The notes under the pieces were generated by a model, which worked only from the letters and a program-made list of their open reading frames with translations, had not been told where the DNA came from and ran no database searches. Source: Desertivibrio insolitus (lineage in GTDB: Bacteria; Actinomycetota; Actinomycetes; Actinomycetales; Microbacteriaceae). From it: DNA of 64,000 nucleotides. This document shows, one piece after another, positions 19,501 through 27,578 of the stretch. The DNA lies in NCBI RefSeq assembly GCF_017355965.1, contig NZ_JAFIQW010000003.1, positions 24,001 to 88,000 on the forward strand. Direction: 5' to 3'. A program made the translations under genes and the position numbers. Position 1 is the stretch's first letter; each line of letters starts with the position of its first letter.

Positions 19501-20255
19501 TCCTTCGACAGCCAGGGCTGGTCGGCCGTGTGCTGTGCGGTGTCGGTGCGGCGGCTCCAGCCGTCGTCGACGAAGAGAAGCCGCTCGGCGTTGGATGCGG
19601 CGATCGCGGCGGCCCGCGGATCGGAGACATCCGTGGTCTCGGTGTTCTTGACGAGCGGCGCATCGCCGGCGCTCAGCCAGAGCTCACCGAAGTTCACCGC
19701 GTTGTGGGTGGAGGCGAGGCGGTAGGTGCTGCCGAGCGTGACGTGCACGTTCTCGTAGGCCTCGCGAGCGGCGCCGACCACCGTGTCGGGAAGCACGACC
19801 GGGGCGGGCACGCCCACGGCCTTCTGCACGACGCTGACCGACGTCTGTCGAATCTGGGTGAGTCCGAAGTTCTCGCCGGCGACACCCGTGACCTCGACCA
19901 GGTCGCCGACGCCGAAGCCGGGCAGGGTCGCGGTGTCACCCGAGCTCGGGATGAACACGAAAACCGCATCGGACGTGGTGGGGTCGGCATCCGGCGTCTG
20001 CGACTGGATGACATAACCGTCGTAGTTGCCGGGGCCCATGAGGTCGGAGGTGACGATGCCCTGCACCGTGACCGACTGACCGCTCACCGGGGTGGAGGTA
20101 CCGGAGCCCTGCACTCCGGCGATCGTGGTGGTGGGTGCGGCGAACGCCGAGGTGGCGGGCAGCAGGGAGAGAGCGATCGCGCTCACCCCTGTGATGGCGG
20201 CGGCGGCGAGCCCCCGTTTCGTGGTGCGGGCAGGCTGCCGCGTAGTTGAGCGCAT
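16578..20255 (-). CDS. Secreted bifunctional ExeM/NucH-type endonuclease and 5'-nucleotidase
   Basis: 1225 residues. Signal peptide 1-39 (ending TSAFA); OB-fold-like segment (about 45-150); endonuclease/exonuclease/phosphatase domain (about 285-600) with LGAFNVLNYF, VALQEIEN, VANHFKSK, IGDFNAYTQEDP and SSDHDPSL; then a calcineurin-like metallophosphoesterase (about 610-860) with FAINDFHGHLE, SQGDNIGAS and TGNHEYDRG; a 5'-nucleotidase C-terminal domain (about 890-1090) with NPGGIRSDL and ASGGDNFS; and a C-terminal Ig-like domain. All metal-site motifs are present in both catalytic halves. The protein should degrade extracellular DNA/RNA and strip phosphate from the nucleotides. There is no sortase motif or anchor. 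ATG 20255 was chosen over 20264 because GGAG is only 2 bases from the latter. Confidence 0.9.
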   Translation of the reverse strand: MRSTTRQPARTTKRGLAAAAITGVSAIALSLLPATSAFAAPTTTIAGVQGSGTSTPVSGQSVTVQGIVTSDLMGPGNYDGYVIQSQTPDADPTTSDAVFVFIPSSGDTATLPGFGVGDLVEVTGVAGENFGLTQIRQTSVSVVQKAVGVPAPVVLPDTVVGAAREAYENVHVTLGSTYRLASTHNAVNFGELWLSAGDAPLVKNTETTDVSDPRAAAIAASNAERLLFVDDGWSRRTDTAQHTADQPWLSKDVVARNGDYVSFPGQSFILSYGFDRWRLQPTTPISSADRKGYAATFTSGNPRSAAAPAVGGDVQLGAFNVLNYFTTLTSQNTQARGAETAEEFALQEEKIVKAINALGADVVALQEIENSIKLGEERDEALATLVKALNAAGGSWDYVRTPAELVAANTDYITSAIIFDTRSVKPVGSARTIVDESVWGNAREPIAQTFDANGDVFTVVANHFKSKSGTDTIDGTDPQGEFTPDRVAQAKSLLAFTDELTAASGSEDIALIGDFNAYTQEDPIQVFTGAGWVDAESSHSGGSYTYTFDGELGSLDHILLSPSLDEQVTDAAVWSINSPEWSERAYYGVAADDTVFRSSDHDPSLVGIDFVDPVTEIDVFAINDFHGHLEAANPDPGAAVIAGALEQFRAENPATIFVSQGDNIGASTFTSFIQDDEPTLDVLNEMGLAFSVTGNHEYDRGIDDLTGRVSDSSDFPYVAANVYAADGTRIFDDYYAQTFGETTVAFVGAVTEDLPSLVSPAGLEGVSVTDISTEVNRVAEYLTDGNEANGEADVLILSLHEGAPTANPVDATGDNAFGEIVRNLDPEFDAVLSSHTHQEYSYEVAGLPIIQGGQYGQNLSHLTISVDPATGEPTGITGGIVDLSPTSHKPDPEVAQIVAAAVAEANVLGAQPLGDITADFRRAVQPAGTENRGGESTIGNFVAEVQEWATRQQGTDFALMNPGGIRSDLLYASTGSAGDADGLVTYREAATVQPFANTLVALDLTGAQLKRVLEEQWQPAGASRPFLKLGTSGSLEYTYDPTAPAGSHITGIYVDGVRVTDGDVFRVAVNSFLASGGDNFSTLAQGTNRADTGQVDLQAMVDWFEEFGTASPSSAQHAVGVVANQGGVYGPSDKVELQLSSLTFSRGEFPEGATVQVSLGGEVVATAPITRTLVSNTDEVGQASVRFPAHGAGKKGTYDLIITVPGTDTEIAYPISWDPHKKKRG

Positions 20256-20271
20256 GGGTGGCATGACTCCA

Positions 20272-20355
20272 GAGAGTGGTGGTGGAAGTACGGGAATGTG
20301 GCCCCCGTACAGGTGACGAAGGTAAGTGACGCCACCGACTTTGGCCACCACTCTC
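20272..20355. promoter_or_regulatory. Long inverted repeat in the nuclease/protease divergent region
   Basis: GAGAGTGGTGG (20272-20282) is repeated exactly in inverted orientation as CCACCACTCTC (20345-20355), 62 bases apart and spanning the leader of the nuclease gene. It could bring two bound regulators together or form a leader hairpin. Next to it, GTTACAC (20364-20370) and GTTAACG (20374-20380) form a weak direct repeat resembling half-sites of actinobacterial PhoP boxes. Confidence 0.5.
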
Positions 20356-20429
20356 AGACAGTGGTTACACGCCGTTAACGTTCGCGTCATTAGCGTCGAA
20401 AGGACCATCACTCGGACGGGGAGGTCCAC

Positions 20430-21293
20430 ATGAATCGAAAGATCCGCGCCGCCGCGCTCTTCGCGGCGTCACTGATCGGTTTGAGCGCCGCCGGAACACT
20501 GCCGGCGGCGGCCATTACGGGAGGGACGCCGGATGGGAACGACCACCCGAACGTCGCGATGATCCTCTATTACGACGGAACTGGCGAGGATGCCCGGTAC
20601 CGGTGCTCTGCAACGCTCGTATCGTCGACGGTGCTCCTCACCGCAGCCCACTGCACAGACGGCACGGCCGGACGCACACTCGTCACCTTCGATTCGGTGA
20701 TCGCCGAGCAACCGCCGTCGGGGCTTCCGGATGCCGTCGATCCAATCGCCGGCTACACAGAGGAAGAGCTGGAGGCGGCCGGCTACCTGTCGGGCACGGC
20801 GTTCACGCACCCCGAGTACTCCGACTTTACGGACCTCGACACCTGGAACGACCTCGGCGTCGTCGTGCTCGACGAGCCGATCTTCGACATCGAGCCGGCC
20901 GAGATCGCTCCGGAGGGCACCCTCGACCCCCTGAAGTTCAACAAGACGATCTTCGAGGTCGTCGGCTACGGCACCGAGGTGCGCCAGCCGGAGACCGGGC
21001 CGCAGAAGCCGACTCCGCAGTCGTACCCGCTGATCCGTCGGCAGACGACGTCGCCCGGTCAGAAGCTCGACCCGCAGGTGTTCCAGCTGCAGGGCAACCC
21101 GAATGACAACCGTGGCGGCGGGGGCACCTGCTTCGGCGACTCGGGCGGCCCCGTGTTCCTCGGCGGCCAGATCGTCGGCGTCACGAGCTACGGCCTCACG
21201 TCGAACTGCCGCTACATCGGCGGCTACCAGCGGGTCGACATCGACGCCTCGCTCGACTGGCTGAAGGAGTTCGGACTGCAGCCCGCAGCCTGA
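20430..21293 (+). CDS. Secreted trypsin-like serine protease
   Basis: 287 residues: signal peptide (about 1-28, ending LPAAA), then an S1 chymotrypsin-fold domain starting ITGGTPDGND. The catalytic triad is His74 (TAAHC), Asp141 (TWNDLGVV) and Ser238 (CFGDSGGPV). Cys59-Cys75 and Cys234 with a later Cys in SNCRY should form disulfides. Substrate preference is unknown. A GGGGAGG ribosome site lies 6 bases before ATG. Divergent from the nuclease gene with shared upstream sequence, so both secreted hydrolases may respond to nutrient limitation; that link is inference. Confidence 0.92.
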   Translation: MNRKIRAAALFAASLIGLSAAGTLPAAAITGGTPDGNDHPNVAMILYYDGTGEDARYRCSATLVSSTVLLTAAHCTDGTAGRTLVTFDSVIAEQPPSGLPDAVDPIAGYTEEELEAAGYLSGTAFTHPEYSDFTDLDTWNDLGVVVLDEPIFDIEPAEIAPEGTLDPLKFNKTIFEVVGYGTEVRQPETGPQKPTPQSYPLIRRQTTSPGQKLDPQVFQLQGNPNDNRGGGGTCFGDSGGPVFLGGQIVGVTSYGLTSNCRYIGGYQRVDIDASLDWLKEFGLQPAA

Positions 21294-21306
21294 TCACGTA
21301 CGAGGA

Positions 21307-21332
21307 GGGGGAGGTCCTGCGGGGCCTCCCCC
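21307..21332. terminator. Terminator between protease and serine dehydratase genes
   Basis: GGGGGAGG (21307-21314) pairs with CCTCCCCC (21325-21332), followed by TT. It lies between two convergent stop codons. Confidence 0.8.
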
Positions 21333-21342
21333 TTCCGCATGT

Positions 21343-22703
21343 TCAGCACTCGACGACGTTGACGGCGAGGCCGCCCTCGCTCGTCTCCTTGTACTTCGTC
21401 GACATGTCGGCACCCGTCTGGCGCATCGTCTCGATCACCGCGTCGAGCGACACGACGTGCGTGCCGTCGCCGTGGATCGCGAGCCGCGCCGCCGAGATCG
21501 CGGTCGACGCGGCGATTGCGTTCCGCTCGATGCACGGATCTGCACGAGCCCCGCGATCGGGTCGCAGGTGAGGCCGAGGTGGTGCTCCATCGCGATCTCC
21601 GCCGCGTTCTCCACCTGCGGCGGAGTGCCGCCGAGCACGGCGCACAGCCCCGCAGCGGCCATCGCACACGCGGAGCCGACCTCGGCCTGGCATCCGCCCT
21701 CCGCCCCCGAGATCGAGGCGTGCGCCTTGACGAGCGAGCCGATGGCCGAGGCGGTCAGCAGGAAAACCCGCACCCCTTCGGCGGATGCCCCGGGCAGGAA
21801 GTTCCAGTAGTAGTGCAGCACCGCGGGCAGGATGCCGGCGGCACCATTCGTCGGCGCGGTCACGACCCGCCCGCCCGCCGCGTTCTCCTCGTTCACGGCG
21901 AGCGCGTACGCATGCAGCCACTCGATCGACGTGTCGTGGCCGTCCTGCGCCGCCGCCTCGAGGTGCCGCCGCAGCCCCGATGCCCGCCGACGCACCCGCA
22001 GCCCGCCGGGCAACTCCCCGTCGGCGTGCAGCCCCGCGGTCACGCACTCGCGCATCGCCGCCCAGATGGCGTCGAGTCCAGCATCCGTCTCCTCGTCGCT
22101 GCGGAACTCTCGCTCCGCCCGCCGGGCGACGTCGCCGATGCTCGAGCCCGTCGCCGCACACTCCGCGAGCAGTTCCGCGGCCGTCGTGTAGCCGGATGCC
22201 GTGCGCCCGCGCTCCCCCGGGCCGTCTCCCTCGCGCTGGATGAACCCGCCGCCCACGGAGTAGTACGTCGACTCGGCCAGCGGCAGCGGGGCGTGCGCCG
22301 ACCAGGCACGCAGGGTGAGGGCGTTCGGATGCCGCGGCAGGCGCGTGAACGACTCGAACGAGACATCCGCCCTGTTGAACGGCACGGCGTGCGAGCCGGC
22401 CAGCGGCAGTGGCGCGCCGTCGGGGTGCTCGGACCACGCGCCGCGCACGTCGGCGGGGTCGCAAGTCTCGGGGTCGAGGCCGCGGAGTCCGGCGACGAGC
22501 GCGTCGGGGGTGCCGTGCCCGAGCCCGGTCGCGGCGAGCGAGCCGTAGAGCACCGCCTCGACGCGGGCGACCTCGGGCAGAAGGCCGGTCTCGGCGAGCT
22601 CGAGCACGAACGCCCGGGCGGCCCGCATGGGCCCGACGGTGTGGGAGCTGGAGGGCCCGATGCCGATCGAGAAGAGTTCGAGTGCCGAGACGTGCACACC
22701 CAT
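21343..22703 (-). pseudogene. sdaA: L-serine dehydratase (single-chain, Fe-S), frameshifted near the 3' end
   Basis: The gene reads cleanly from ATG 22703 (AGGAGG 6 bases upstream) as a one-chain L-serine ammonia-lyase: [32 protein letters not shown], and [10 protein letters not shown]. At 21536-21537 one base is missing: CAGATCC is followed by GTGCATCGAGCGG where Pro-Cys-Ile-Glu-Arg-Asn is expected. The missing tail ([21 protein letters not shown] to NVVEC) is intact in another frame and ends at 21343. The shift would remove the Fe-S ligand in PCIERN and the C-terminal Cys that plugs the active site in the known single-chain family. As written the product ends at 21435 with a nonsense tail and should be inactive. 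A run of G makes a sequencing indel equally possible. Confidence 0.85.
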
Positions 22704-22784
22704 GAGGGGCCTCCTGTTGCGCGGCGGACGTCGTCGTCTCCGCACCTGCCATCGTAACTCCGGGCCTCGCTAGGCTCAGGGTTC

Positions 22785-23657
22785 GTGCTGTCGGTGGTGA
22801 TCGGACTCGCGAGCGCGATCATCTACGGCGCCGCCGACTTCCTCGGCGGGCTCGCGTCGCGCCGCATGAACACGATCGCCGTCACGCTGGTCGTCGCGGT
22901 GTCCGGGCTCGGGGCGCTCGCCCTCGCCTACCCCGTCGTGGGGGGAGTCTGGTCGCCGGATGCCGCCCTGTTCGGCGCCATCAGCGGCGTCACGGGCGCG
23001 ATCGGCATCTCGCTGCTCTACGCGTGCCTCGCGATCGGGCCGATGAGCATCCTGTCGCCGCTCACCGCGGTCGTGTCGGCGCTCGTGCCCGTGACGGTGG
23101 GCCTCGCCCGCGGCGAGCAGCTCACCGCGGTCGGCTGGATCGCCCTGGCAGTGGCGCTCGCCGCGGTCGTGCTCGTCGGGTTCGTGCCGGAGCAGGGCGC
23201 GGTGCGGCCCCGCCCCCTGGCGCTCGTCATGGCGGTCGGCGCCGGTGCCGGCATCGGCGCGTTCCTCGTGCTGCTCGAGCTGACCCCCGAGGACTCGGGC
23301 CTGATCCCGCTGTTCTACAACCGCGGGGTCAACGCGCTCATCATGGGCACCGCGCTCGTGCTCGTGCTGCTGCGGCGCCGGGCGACGGATGGCTCGGGCG
23401 AGGCGCGCCCGCGCAACGGCATCCGCACCGGGCTGGCCTTCGCGATCGCCGCCGGGCTCGTGGATGCCGCCGCGAACCTCGGCTCGCTGATCGCGCTGCG
23501 CCTCGGTGACCTCGCGGTCACGTCGGTGCTCATCGCGCTGTACCCGGCCGGCACGATCCTGCTCGCCGCCGCCGTGCTGCGGGAGCGGATCGCTCCGCTG
23601 CAGTACGTGGGCCTCGCCCTCGCGCTCGGCGCGAGCGGGCTCTTCGCCCTCGCGTAG
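22785..23657 (+). CDS. DMT-superfamily (EamA-type) transporter
   Basis: 290 residues with ten predicted membrane helices in two EamA halves (about 1-125 and 145-290), the standard ten-helix drug/metabolite transporter. The [28 protein letters not shown] and [16 protein letters not shown] segments are the conserved proline-containing helices. The transported compound cannot be told. GTG start with TAGGCT at 22771-22776 eight bases upstream and no ribosome site, so probably leaderless. Divergent from sdaA, which might hint at amino-acid export, but this is weak. Confidence 0.88.
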   Translation: MLSVVIGLASAIIYGAADFLGGLASRRMNTIAVTLVVAVSGLGALALAYPVVGGVWSPDAALFGAISGVTGAIGISLLYACLAIGPMSILSPLTAVVSALVPVTVGLARGEQLTAVGWIALAVALAAVVLVGFVPEQGAVRPRPLALVMAVGAGAGIGAFLVLLELTPEDSGLIPLFYNRGVNALIMGTALVLVLLRRRATDGSGEARPRNGIRTGLAFAIAAGLVDAAANLGSLIALRLGDLAVTSVLIALYPAGTILLAAAVLRERIAPLQYVGLALALGASGLFALA

Positions 23658-23664
23658 CCACGGT

Positions 23665-23696
23665 GTCACCGGCTGACGCTGTCACGGGCTGACGCT
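23665..23696. repeat. 16-bp tandem duplication in the promoter of the next gene
   Basis: GTCACCGGCTGACGCT (23665-23680) is followed directly by GTCACGGGCTGACGCT (23681-23696), one mismatch. The upstream copy supplies GCTGAC 18 bases before the TAGGGT -10 box. Confidence 0.88.
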
Positions 23697-23707
23697 AGGG
23701 TCGCGCC

Positions 23708-24043
23708 ATGGAGACGAGTTCGCCCCGGGTGGGGCTGCCGGTCGCGGTCGCCACGGTCGTCCTCGCCGGCGCAGCCGCCCTCGTGTTCGCGGTCGGCGAC
23801 GCCATCGGATCGGCCGATGCGGTGACCGAGACGCTGTCGACCGGCGCGTGGGCCCTCGCCTGGACGCTGCTGGGCTTCGCCGCGCTGCTCGCCGTGGGCT
23901 GCGCGGTCGCCCTCGTGCGCGGGGTAGTTGCCCACCGGCATCCGACGCGGATCGAGGTCGTGCTGTTCGTCGTCGGCGTCGCGGTGATCGTGGCGGCCGC
24001 GGCGACGCATCCCCTCTGGGGAAGCGGCTCCGGCACCGGATAG
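23708..24043 (+). CDS. Small membrane protein of unknown function
   Basis: 111 residues with three hydrophobic helices: about 10-33 (VAVATVVLAGAAALVFAVGD), 48-75 (ALAWTLLGFAALLAVGCAVALV) and 84-102 (IEVVLFVVGVAVIVAAAA). No recognised domain. ATG is preceded by TAGGGT at 23696-23701 with exactly six bases between, so the mRNA probably starts at the ATG. A long perfect hairpin follows the stop. It may be a conserved actinobacterial membrane protein; I do not recognise it. Confidence 0.7.
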   Translation: METSSPRVGLPVAVATVVLAGAAALVFAVGDAIGSADAVTETLSTGAWALAWTLLGFAALLAVGCAVALVRGVVAHRHPTRIEVVLFVVGVAVIVAAAATHPLWGSGSGTG

Positions 24044-24049
24044 CGGAAC

Positions 24050-24087
24050 GGGCGAGCCCCGGACAGTCGGACTGTCGGGGCTCGCCC
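24050..24087. terminator. Long bidirectional terminator
   Basis: GGGCGAGCCCC (24050-24060) pairs with GGGGCTCGCCC (24077-24087), and inside it GACAGT pairs with ACTGTC: a 17-bp stem with a single bulged G, between convergent genes. Confidence 0.87.
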
Positions 24088-24152
24088 ATTCGGTGCGAGG
24101 GAATCGATACGCGGCTGCGCCGCAACTCGAGCGCCGGATGGCGCCCCCGCGG

Positions 24153-26225
24153 TTACTGCGCGGAGGTGACCAGGTCGGAGACGAGCGCGTCGCCGGGGCG
24201 GGCCGCCTCGACGGTCGCCTCGATCTCGGCGCGGCCGAGCAGCTCCTCCATGCGGCGGCGGCGAGCACGGGTGATGAGCGTCACGACCGTGCCCTGCTTG
24301 CCGGCGCGACCGGTGCGGCCGGCGCGGTGCAGGTAGGTCTTGTACTCGTCCGGGGCGTCGGCCTGCACCACGAGGGTGATGTCGTCGACGTGGATGCCGC
24401 GCGCCGCGACATCCGTCGCCACGAGCACATTCACGCGGCCGCTCGTCAGCTTCTCGAGGTTGCGCGTGCGGCGCGACTGGTTGAGGTCGCCGTGCAGCGA
24501 CACCGCGGGGATGCCCGCGTCGTCGAGCTGCTCGGCGAGCTCCTCGGCGAAGGCGCGGGTGCGGGCGAAGACGAGCGTCTTGTTGTCGCCCGAGGCGAGC
24601 TGCTCGATGATCTCCCGCTTGTCGCGCTGGTCGATGAGCAGCACGCGGTGGTCGATCGTCGACGACGCCTGGTCCTCACCGGCGACCTCGTGCACGGCCG
24701 GGTCGACGAGGAACTCATCGACGAGGTTCGCGACACCGCGGTCGAGCGTGGCCGAGAAGAGCAGCTTCTGGCCGCCCTCCTTGGTCTGCCGCAGGATGCG
24801 CTGCACCGGCTCGAGGAAGCCGAGGTCGCACATGTGGTCGGCCTCGTCGAGCACCGTGATCGCGACCTCGCTGAGGTCGAGGCGGCCCTGCTCCACGAGG
24901 TCCTCGATGCGGCCGGGCGTTCCGATGATGATGTCGACGCCGCGGTTGAGCGCACCCACCTGGCGCGCCTGGGGCACGCCGCCGTAGATCTGCGTCGTGA
25001 AGAGGCCGACGCTGCGGGCGATCGGCTGCACGGTGCGGTCGATCTGCAGCGCGAGCTCGCGGGTCGGCGCGAGGATCAGGGCGCGCGGCGCGCGGCCGGG
25101 CTTGCGGCCCTTGGCGCCGCCGTTCTCGAGCAGGCGCTCCGCGAGGGGCGCGCCGAACGCGATGGTCTTGCCGGAGCCGGTGCGGCCTCGGCCGAGCACG
25201 TCCTTGCCGGAGAGCACGTCGGGGATGGTCGCCGCCTGGATCGGGAACGGCGAGGTCGCGCCGAGCTCTCCGAGCACGCGGGTGATGTTCGCGCCGAGTC
25301 CGAGGTCGGCGAAGCTCACGCCCTCGACGTCCTCGGCCTGGATGGCCTCGGCCTCGAGGCGCTCGAGCACCACGTCGTCCTGCGGCTCGAAGCGCTCGGC
25401 GCGCTCCGGGTAGAAACGCGAGTCACGGCGGTCCTCGAAGCTGCGGGGCTCGCGCTCGAGGTCGTCGCGGCGCGGGCGGTCGCCGTAGGAGCGGCTGGGG
25501 TGAGCGGATGCCTCGCGGCGGGGACGCTCGAAGCGACGCTCGTCGCGGGGGCCGCGGTCCTCGCGGGGCGCGCGGTCGTCGCGGTCGAAGCGACGCGGGC
25601 GGTCGTCCTCGAAACGACGGGGACGCTCGTCGCGGTTGAAGCCGCGGGCCGGGCGGTCGTCACGAGCGGGACGCTCGTCACGGTCGAAACGGCGCGGGCG
25701 GTCGTCCTCGAAACGGCGGGGACGCTCGTCGCGGTCGTAGCCGCGGGCCGGGCGCTCGTCGCGGTCGCGGCTCGGGCGCTCGTCGCGGTCGAAGCGACGG
25801 GGACGGTCGTCCTCGAAGCGACGCGGACGGTCGTCACGCTCGAAACGCTGCGGGCGGTCGTTGCGCTCGAAGCGCTGCGGGCGCTCGCGGTCGAACCGCG
25901 TCGGGCGGTCCGGACGCTCACCGCGGGCGGCGGGGCGCTCGTCACGGTCGAAACGGCGACCACCGCGGGGCTGCTCGGCGTCGCGGCGGCCGCGCACGGC
26001 GCCGTCGTTGCCGCGGGGGCTCCAGTCGGGGCGCTCGCCCCCACGAGGACGCTCGGCGCCACGGCCACGGGCCACTCGCTCGTCGCTCGACCAGCGGGGC
26101 TTCTTCGACGAGGCATCCGACTCGGCGCGGAACCCGCGGTGCTTGGGGCTCTTGCTGCCCGCCTTGCGCGGGGCGTTGGGGTTGTTGCGGGCGTGCGAAG
26201 ACGCCGCCTTCTTGAACTGAGGCAT
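24153..26225 (-). CDS. DEAD-box RNA helicase with a long Arg/Asp-rich N-terminal repeat region
   Basis: 690 residues. The C-terminal ~400 residues are a complete DEAD-box core: Q motif (SFADLGLGANITRVLGELG with PFPIQ), GRTGSGKT, PTRELALQ, TPGR, DEAD, SAT, ARGIHVDD and HRAGRTGRAG. The N-terminal ~290 residues are disordered and built from units such as RDERPRRFEDDRPRRFDRDE, repeated at least three times nearly exactly and many times loosely. Such charged tails in RNA helicases (usually at the C-terminus) bind RNA and favour condensates. ATG 26225 (MPQFKKAASS) follows GGAAG; ATG 26249 is an alternative. The leader is long (a TATGGT box lies about 170 bases upstream) and has a GGCGC/GCGCC hairpin at 26253-26265, as in cold-inducible helicase mRNAs. 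Confidence 0.92.
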   Translation of the reverse strand: MPQFKKAASSHARNNPNAPRKAGSKSPKHRGFRAESDASSKKPRWSSDERVARGRGAERPRGGERPDWSPRGNDGAVRGRRDAEQPRGGRRFDRDERPAARGERPDRPTRFDRERPQRFERNDRPQRFERDDRPRRFEDDRPRRFDRDERPSRDRDERPARGYDRDERPRRFEDDRPRRFDRDERPARDDRPARGFNRDERPRRFEDDRPRRFDRDDRAPREDRGPRDERRFERPRREASAHPSRSYGDRPRRDDLEREPRSFEDRRDSRFYPERAERFEPQDDVVLERLEAEAIQAEDVEGVSFADLGLGANITRVLGELGATSPFPIQAATIPDVLSGKDVLGRGRTGSGKTIAFGAPLAERLLENGGAKGRKPGRAPRALILAPTRELALQIDRTVQPIARSVGLFTTQIYGGVPQARQVGALNRGVDIIIGTPGRIEDLVEQGRLDLSEVAITVLDEADHMCDLGFLEPVQRILRQTKEGGQKLLFSATLDRGVANLVDEFLVDPAVHEVAGEDQASSTIDHRVLLIDQRDKREIIEQLASGDNKTLVFARTRAFAEELAEQLDDAGIPAVSLHGDLNQSRRTRNLEKLTSGRVNVLVATDVAARGIHVDDITLVVQADAPDEYKTYLHRAGRTGRAGKQGTVVTLITRARRRRMEELLGRAEIEATVEAARPGDALVSDLVTSAQ

Positions 26226-26464
26226 CAGATTCTTCCGGGTAGTGCACATGGCGGCGCGCAGCGCCTAACAAACCCGGGCATTCGTCGACCGGGGCCGTTC
26301 CACATGAGGATGTGTTCAGCAGCGGACTCGCTGCCGAAACCGGCCCACAGGACTACATGTTCACGCGGCTGCAACTCCGCGCCGTCCATGGCCGACCCTC
26401 CACCATACCCCGCGGGACCTCTGTCGCACCAGGGTCGGCGCGTGTGCGGCTATAGTTCCGCGCC

Positions 26465-27415
26465 ATGAGGCGACGCGCGGGCGGTGGGCTCCTCGTCGCG
26501 GCATCCGTCGCCCTGCTCGTCGCGTGCGCGGGCGCGACCCCCACCGAGAGCGCGACCGTCGAGCCGGTGCTGCCGACCTATCCGATGACGCTCGAGTACC
26601 CCGAGGTCGCCGTCGAGGAGGACGTCGCCTATACGGAGGTCGACGGCGAGTCCCTCATGCTCGACGTCTGCCTGCCACCCGGCGCCGGCGACGACACCGA
26701 CGCGACGGCGGAGCGGCCCGCCCTGGTGCAGCTGCACGGCGGCAGCTGGACGCGCGGCAGCAAGTCGGATGCCTCGCGGCGCAGCCTCTGCCAGTACCTC
26801 GCCCAGGCCGGGTACGTCGTCTTCAACGTGAACTATCGGCTCGCGCCGAAGCACACCTTCCCGGCGCAGTTCGACGACGCCCGCGCGGCCGTCGAGTTCG
26901 TGCGGTCCGCCGACACGCTCGAGCGCTACAACGTGGACCCCGCGCGCGTGGGCGCCGTGGGCGACTCCGCCGGCGGAAACCTCGCGGCGCTGCTCGGCAC
27001 GAGCGGCGAGGGCTCCTACCGGGAGGGCACCCGCGTCGCGGCGGTGGTGGACCTCAGCGCCCCGACCGACCTCACCGCCGAGGGGCAGGAGCTCGGGCCG
27101 TACGGGCTGCCGTCGTTCGCCAAGCTGCAGCTCAACTACCTCGGCTGCGCCGACTTCGAGGGCTGCGACGCCGCCCGCGCCGCGAGCCCCGGGTACCACG
27201 CGGATGCCTCCGACCCGCCGTTCCTCGTCGTGCATGCCGAGGACGACTGGGTGCCCATCGAGCAGTCGGAGCGGCTCGTCGAGCAGCTCGGCGAGGCGGG
27301 GGCCTCCGCCACGTTCGTGCGCGTCGAGGGGCAGGCGCACGCCTCGGCGCTGCTCGACCGGAAGATCTGCGAGCGCATCGTGCGGTTCCTGGACCTGCAC
27401 CTGTCGGTGGGCTGA
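26465..27415 (+). CDS. Lipoprotein alpha/beta hydrolase
   Basis: 316 residues. A lipobox (LLVAC, Cys21) directs membrane anchoring on the outer face. The mature domain is an HSL/BD-FAE-like esterase: oxyanion motif HGGSW (91-93), nucleophile Ser168 in GDSAGG, acid in HAEDDW (Asp260/261) and His292 in GQAHAS. Four cysteines (69, 109, 228, 234) may form disulfides. The natural ester is unknown; the fold fits carboxylesterase or deacetylase activity. ATG with TATAGT (26451-26456) eight bases upstream suggests a leaderless or near-leaderless mRNA. Confidence 0.88.
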   Translation: MRRRAGGGLLVAASVALLVACAGATPTESATVEPVLPTYPMTLEYPEVAVEEDVAYTEVDGESLMLDVCLPPGAGDDTDATAERPALVQLHGGSWTRGSKSDASRRSLCQYLAQAGYVVFNVNYRLAPKHTFPAQFDDARAAVEFVRSADTLERYNVDPARVGAVGDSAGGNLAALLGTSGEGSYREGTRVAAVVDLSAPTDLTAEGQELGPYGLPSFAKLQLNYLGCADFEGCDAARAASPGYHADASDPPFLVVHAEDDWVPIEQSERLVEQLGEAGASATFVRVEGQAHASALLDRKICERIVRFLDLHLSVG

Positions 27416-27485
27416 CGCGGGGCCGGTGCCCTTCGCGGCGCCCGCCCCTCGAAAGTGCACCCTCTCCCTGCTTCAGCCGCGGCCG

Positions 27486-27538
27486 AATGTACGAGAACTG
27501 CTGCCCGCACCGACCGGAGGCAGCAGTTTCCGTACACT
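27486..27538. repeat. Imperfect palindromic element between convergent genes
   Basis: The 20-base arms at 27486-27505 and 27519-27538 pair at 16 of 20 positions, with CTGCTGCC/GGCAGCAG exact. It lies between the hydrolase and RND stops, so it may terminate, but the long mismatched stem looks more like a dispersed palindromic repeat. Confidence 0.6.
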
Positions 27539-27578
27539 CGCCGCCCGCTGTGGGCGGGGCTGGGCGGGGCAGCAGCCC

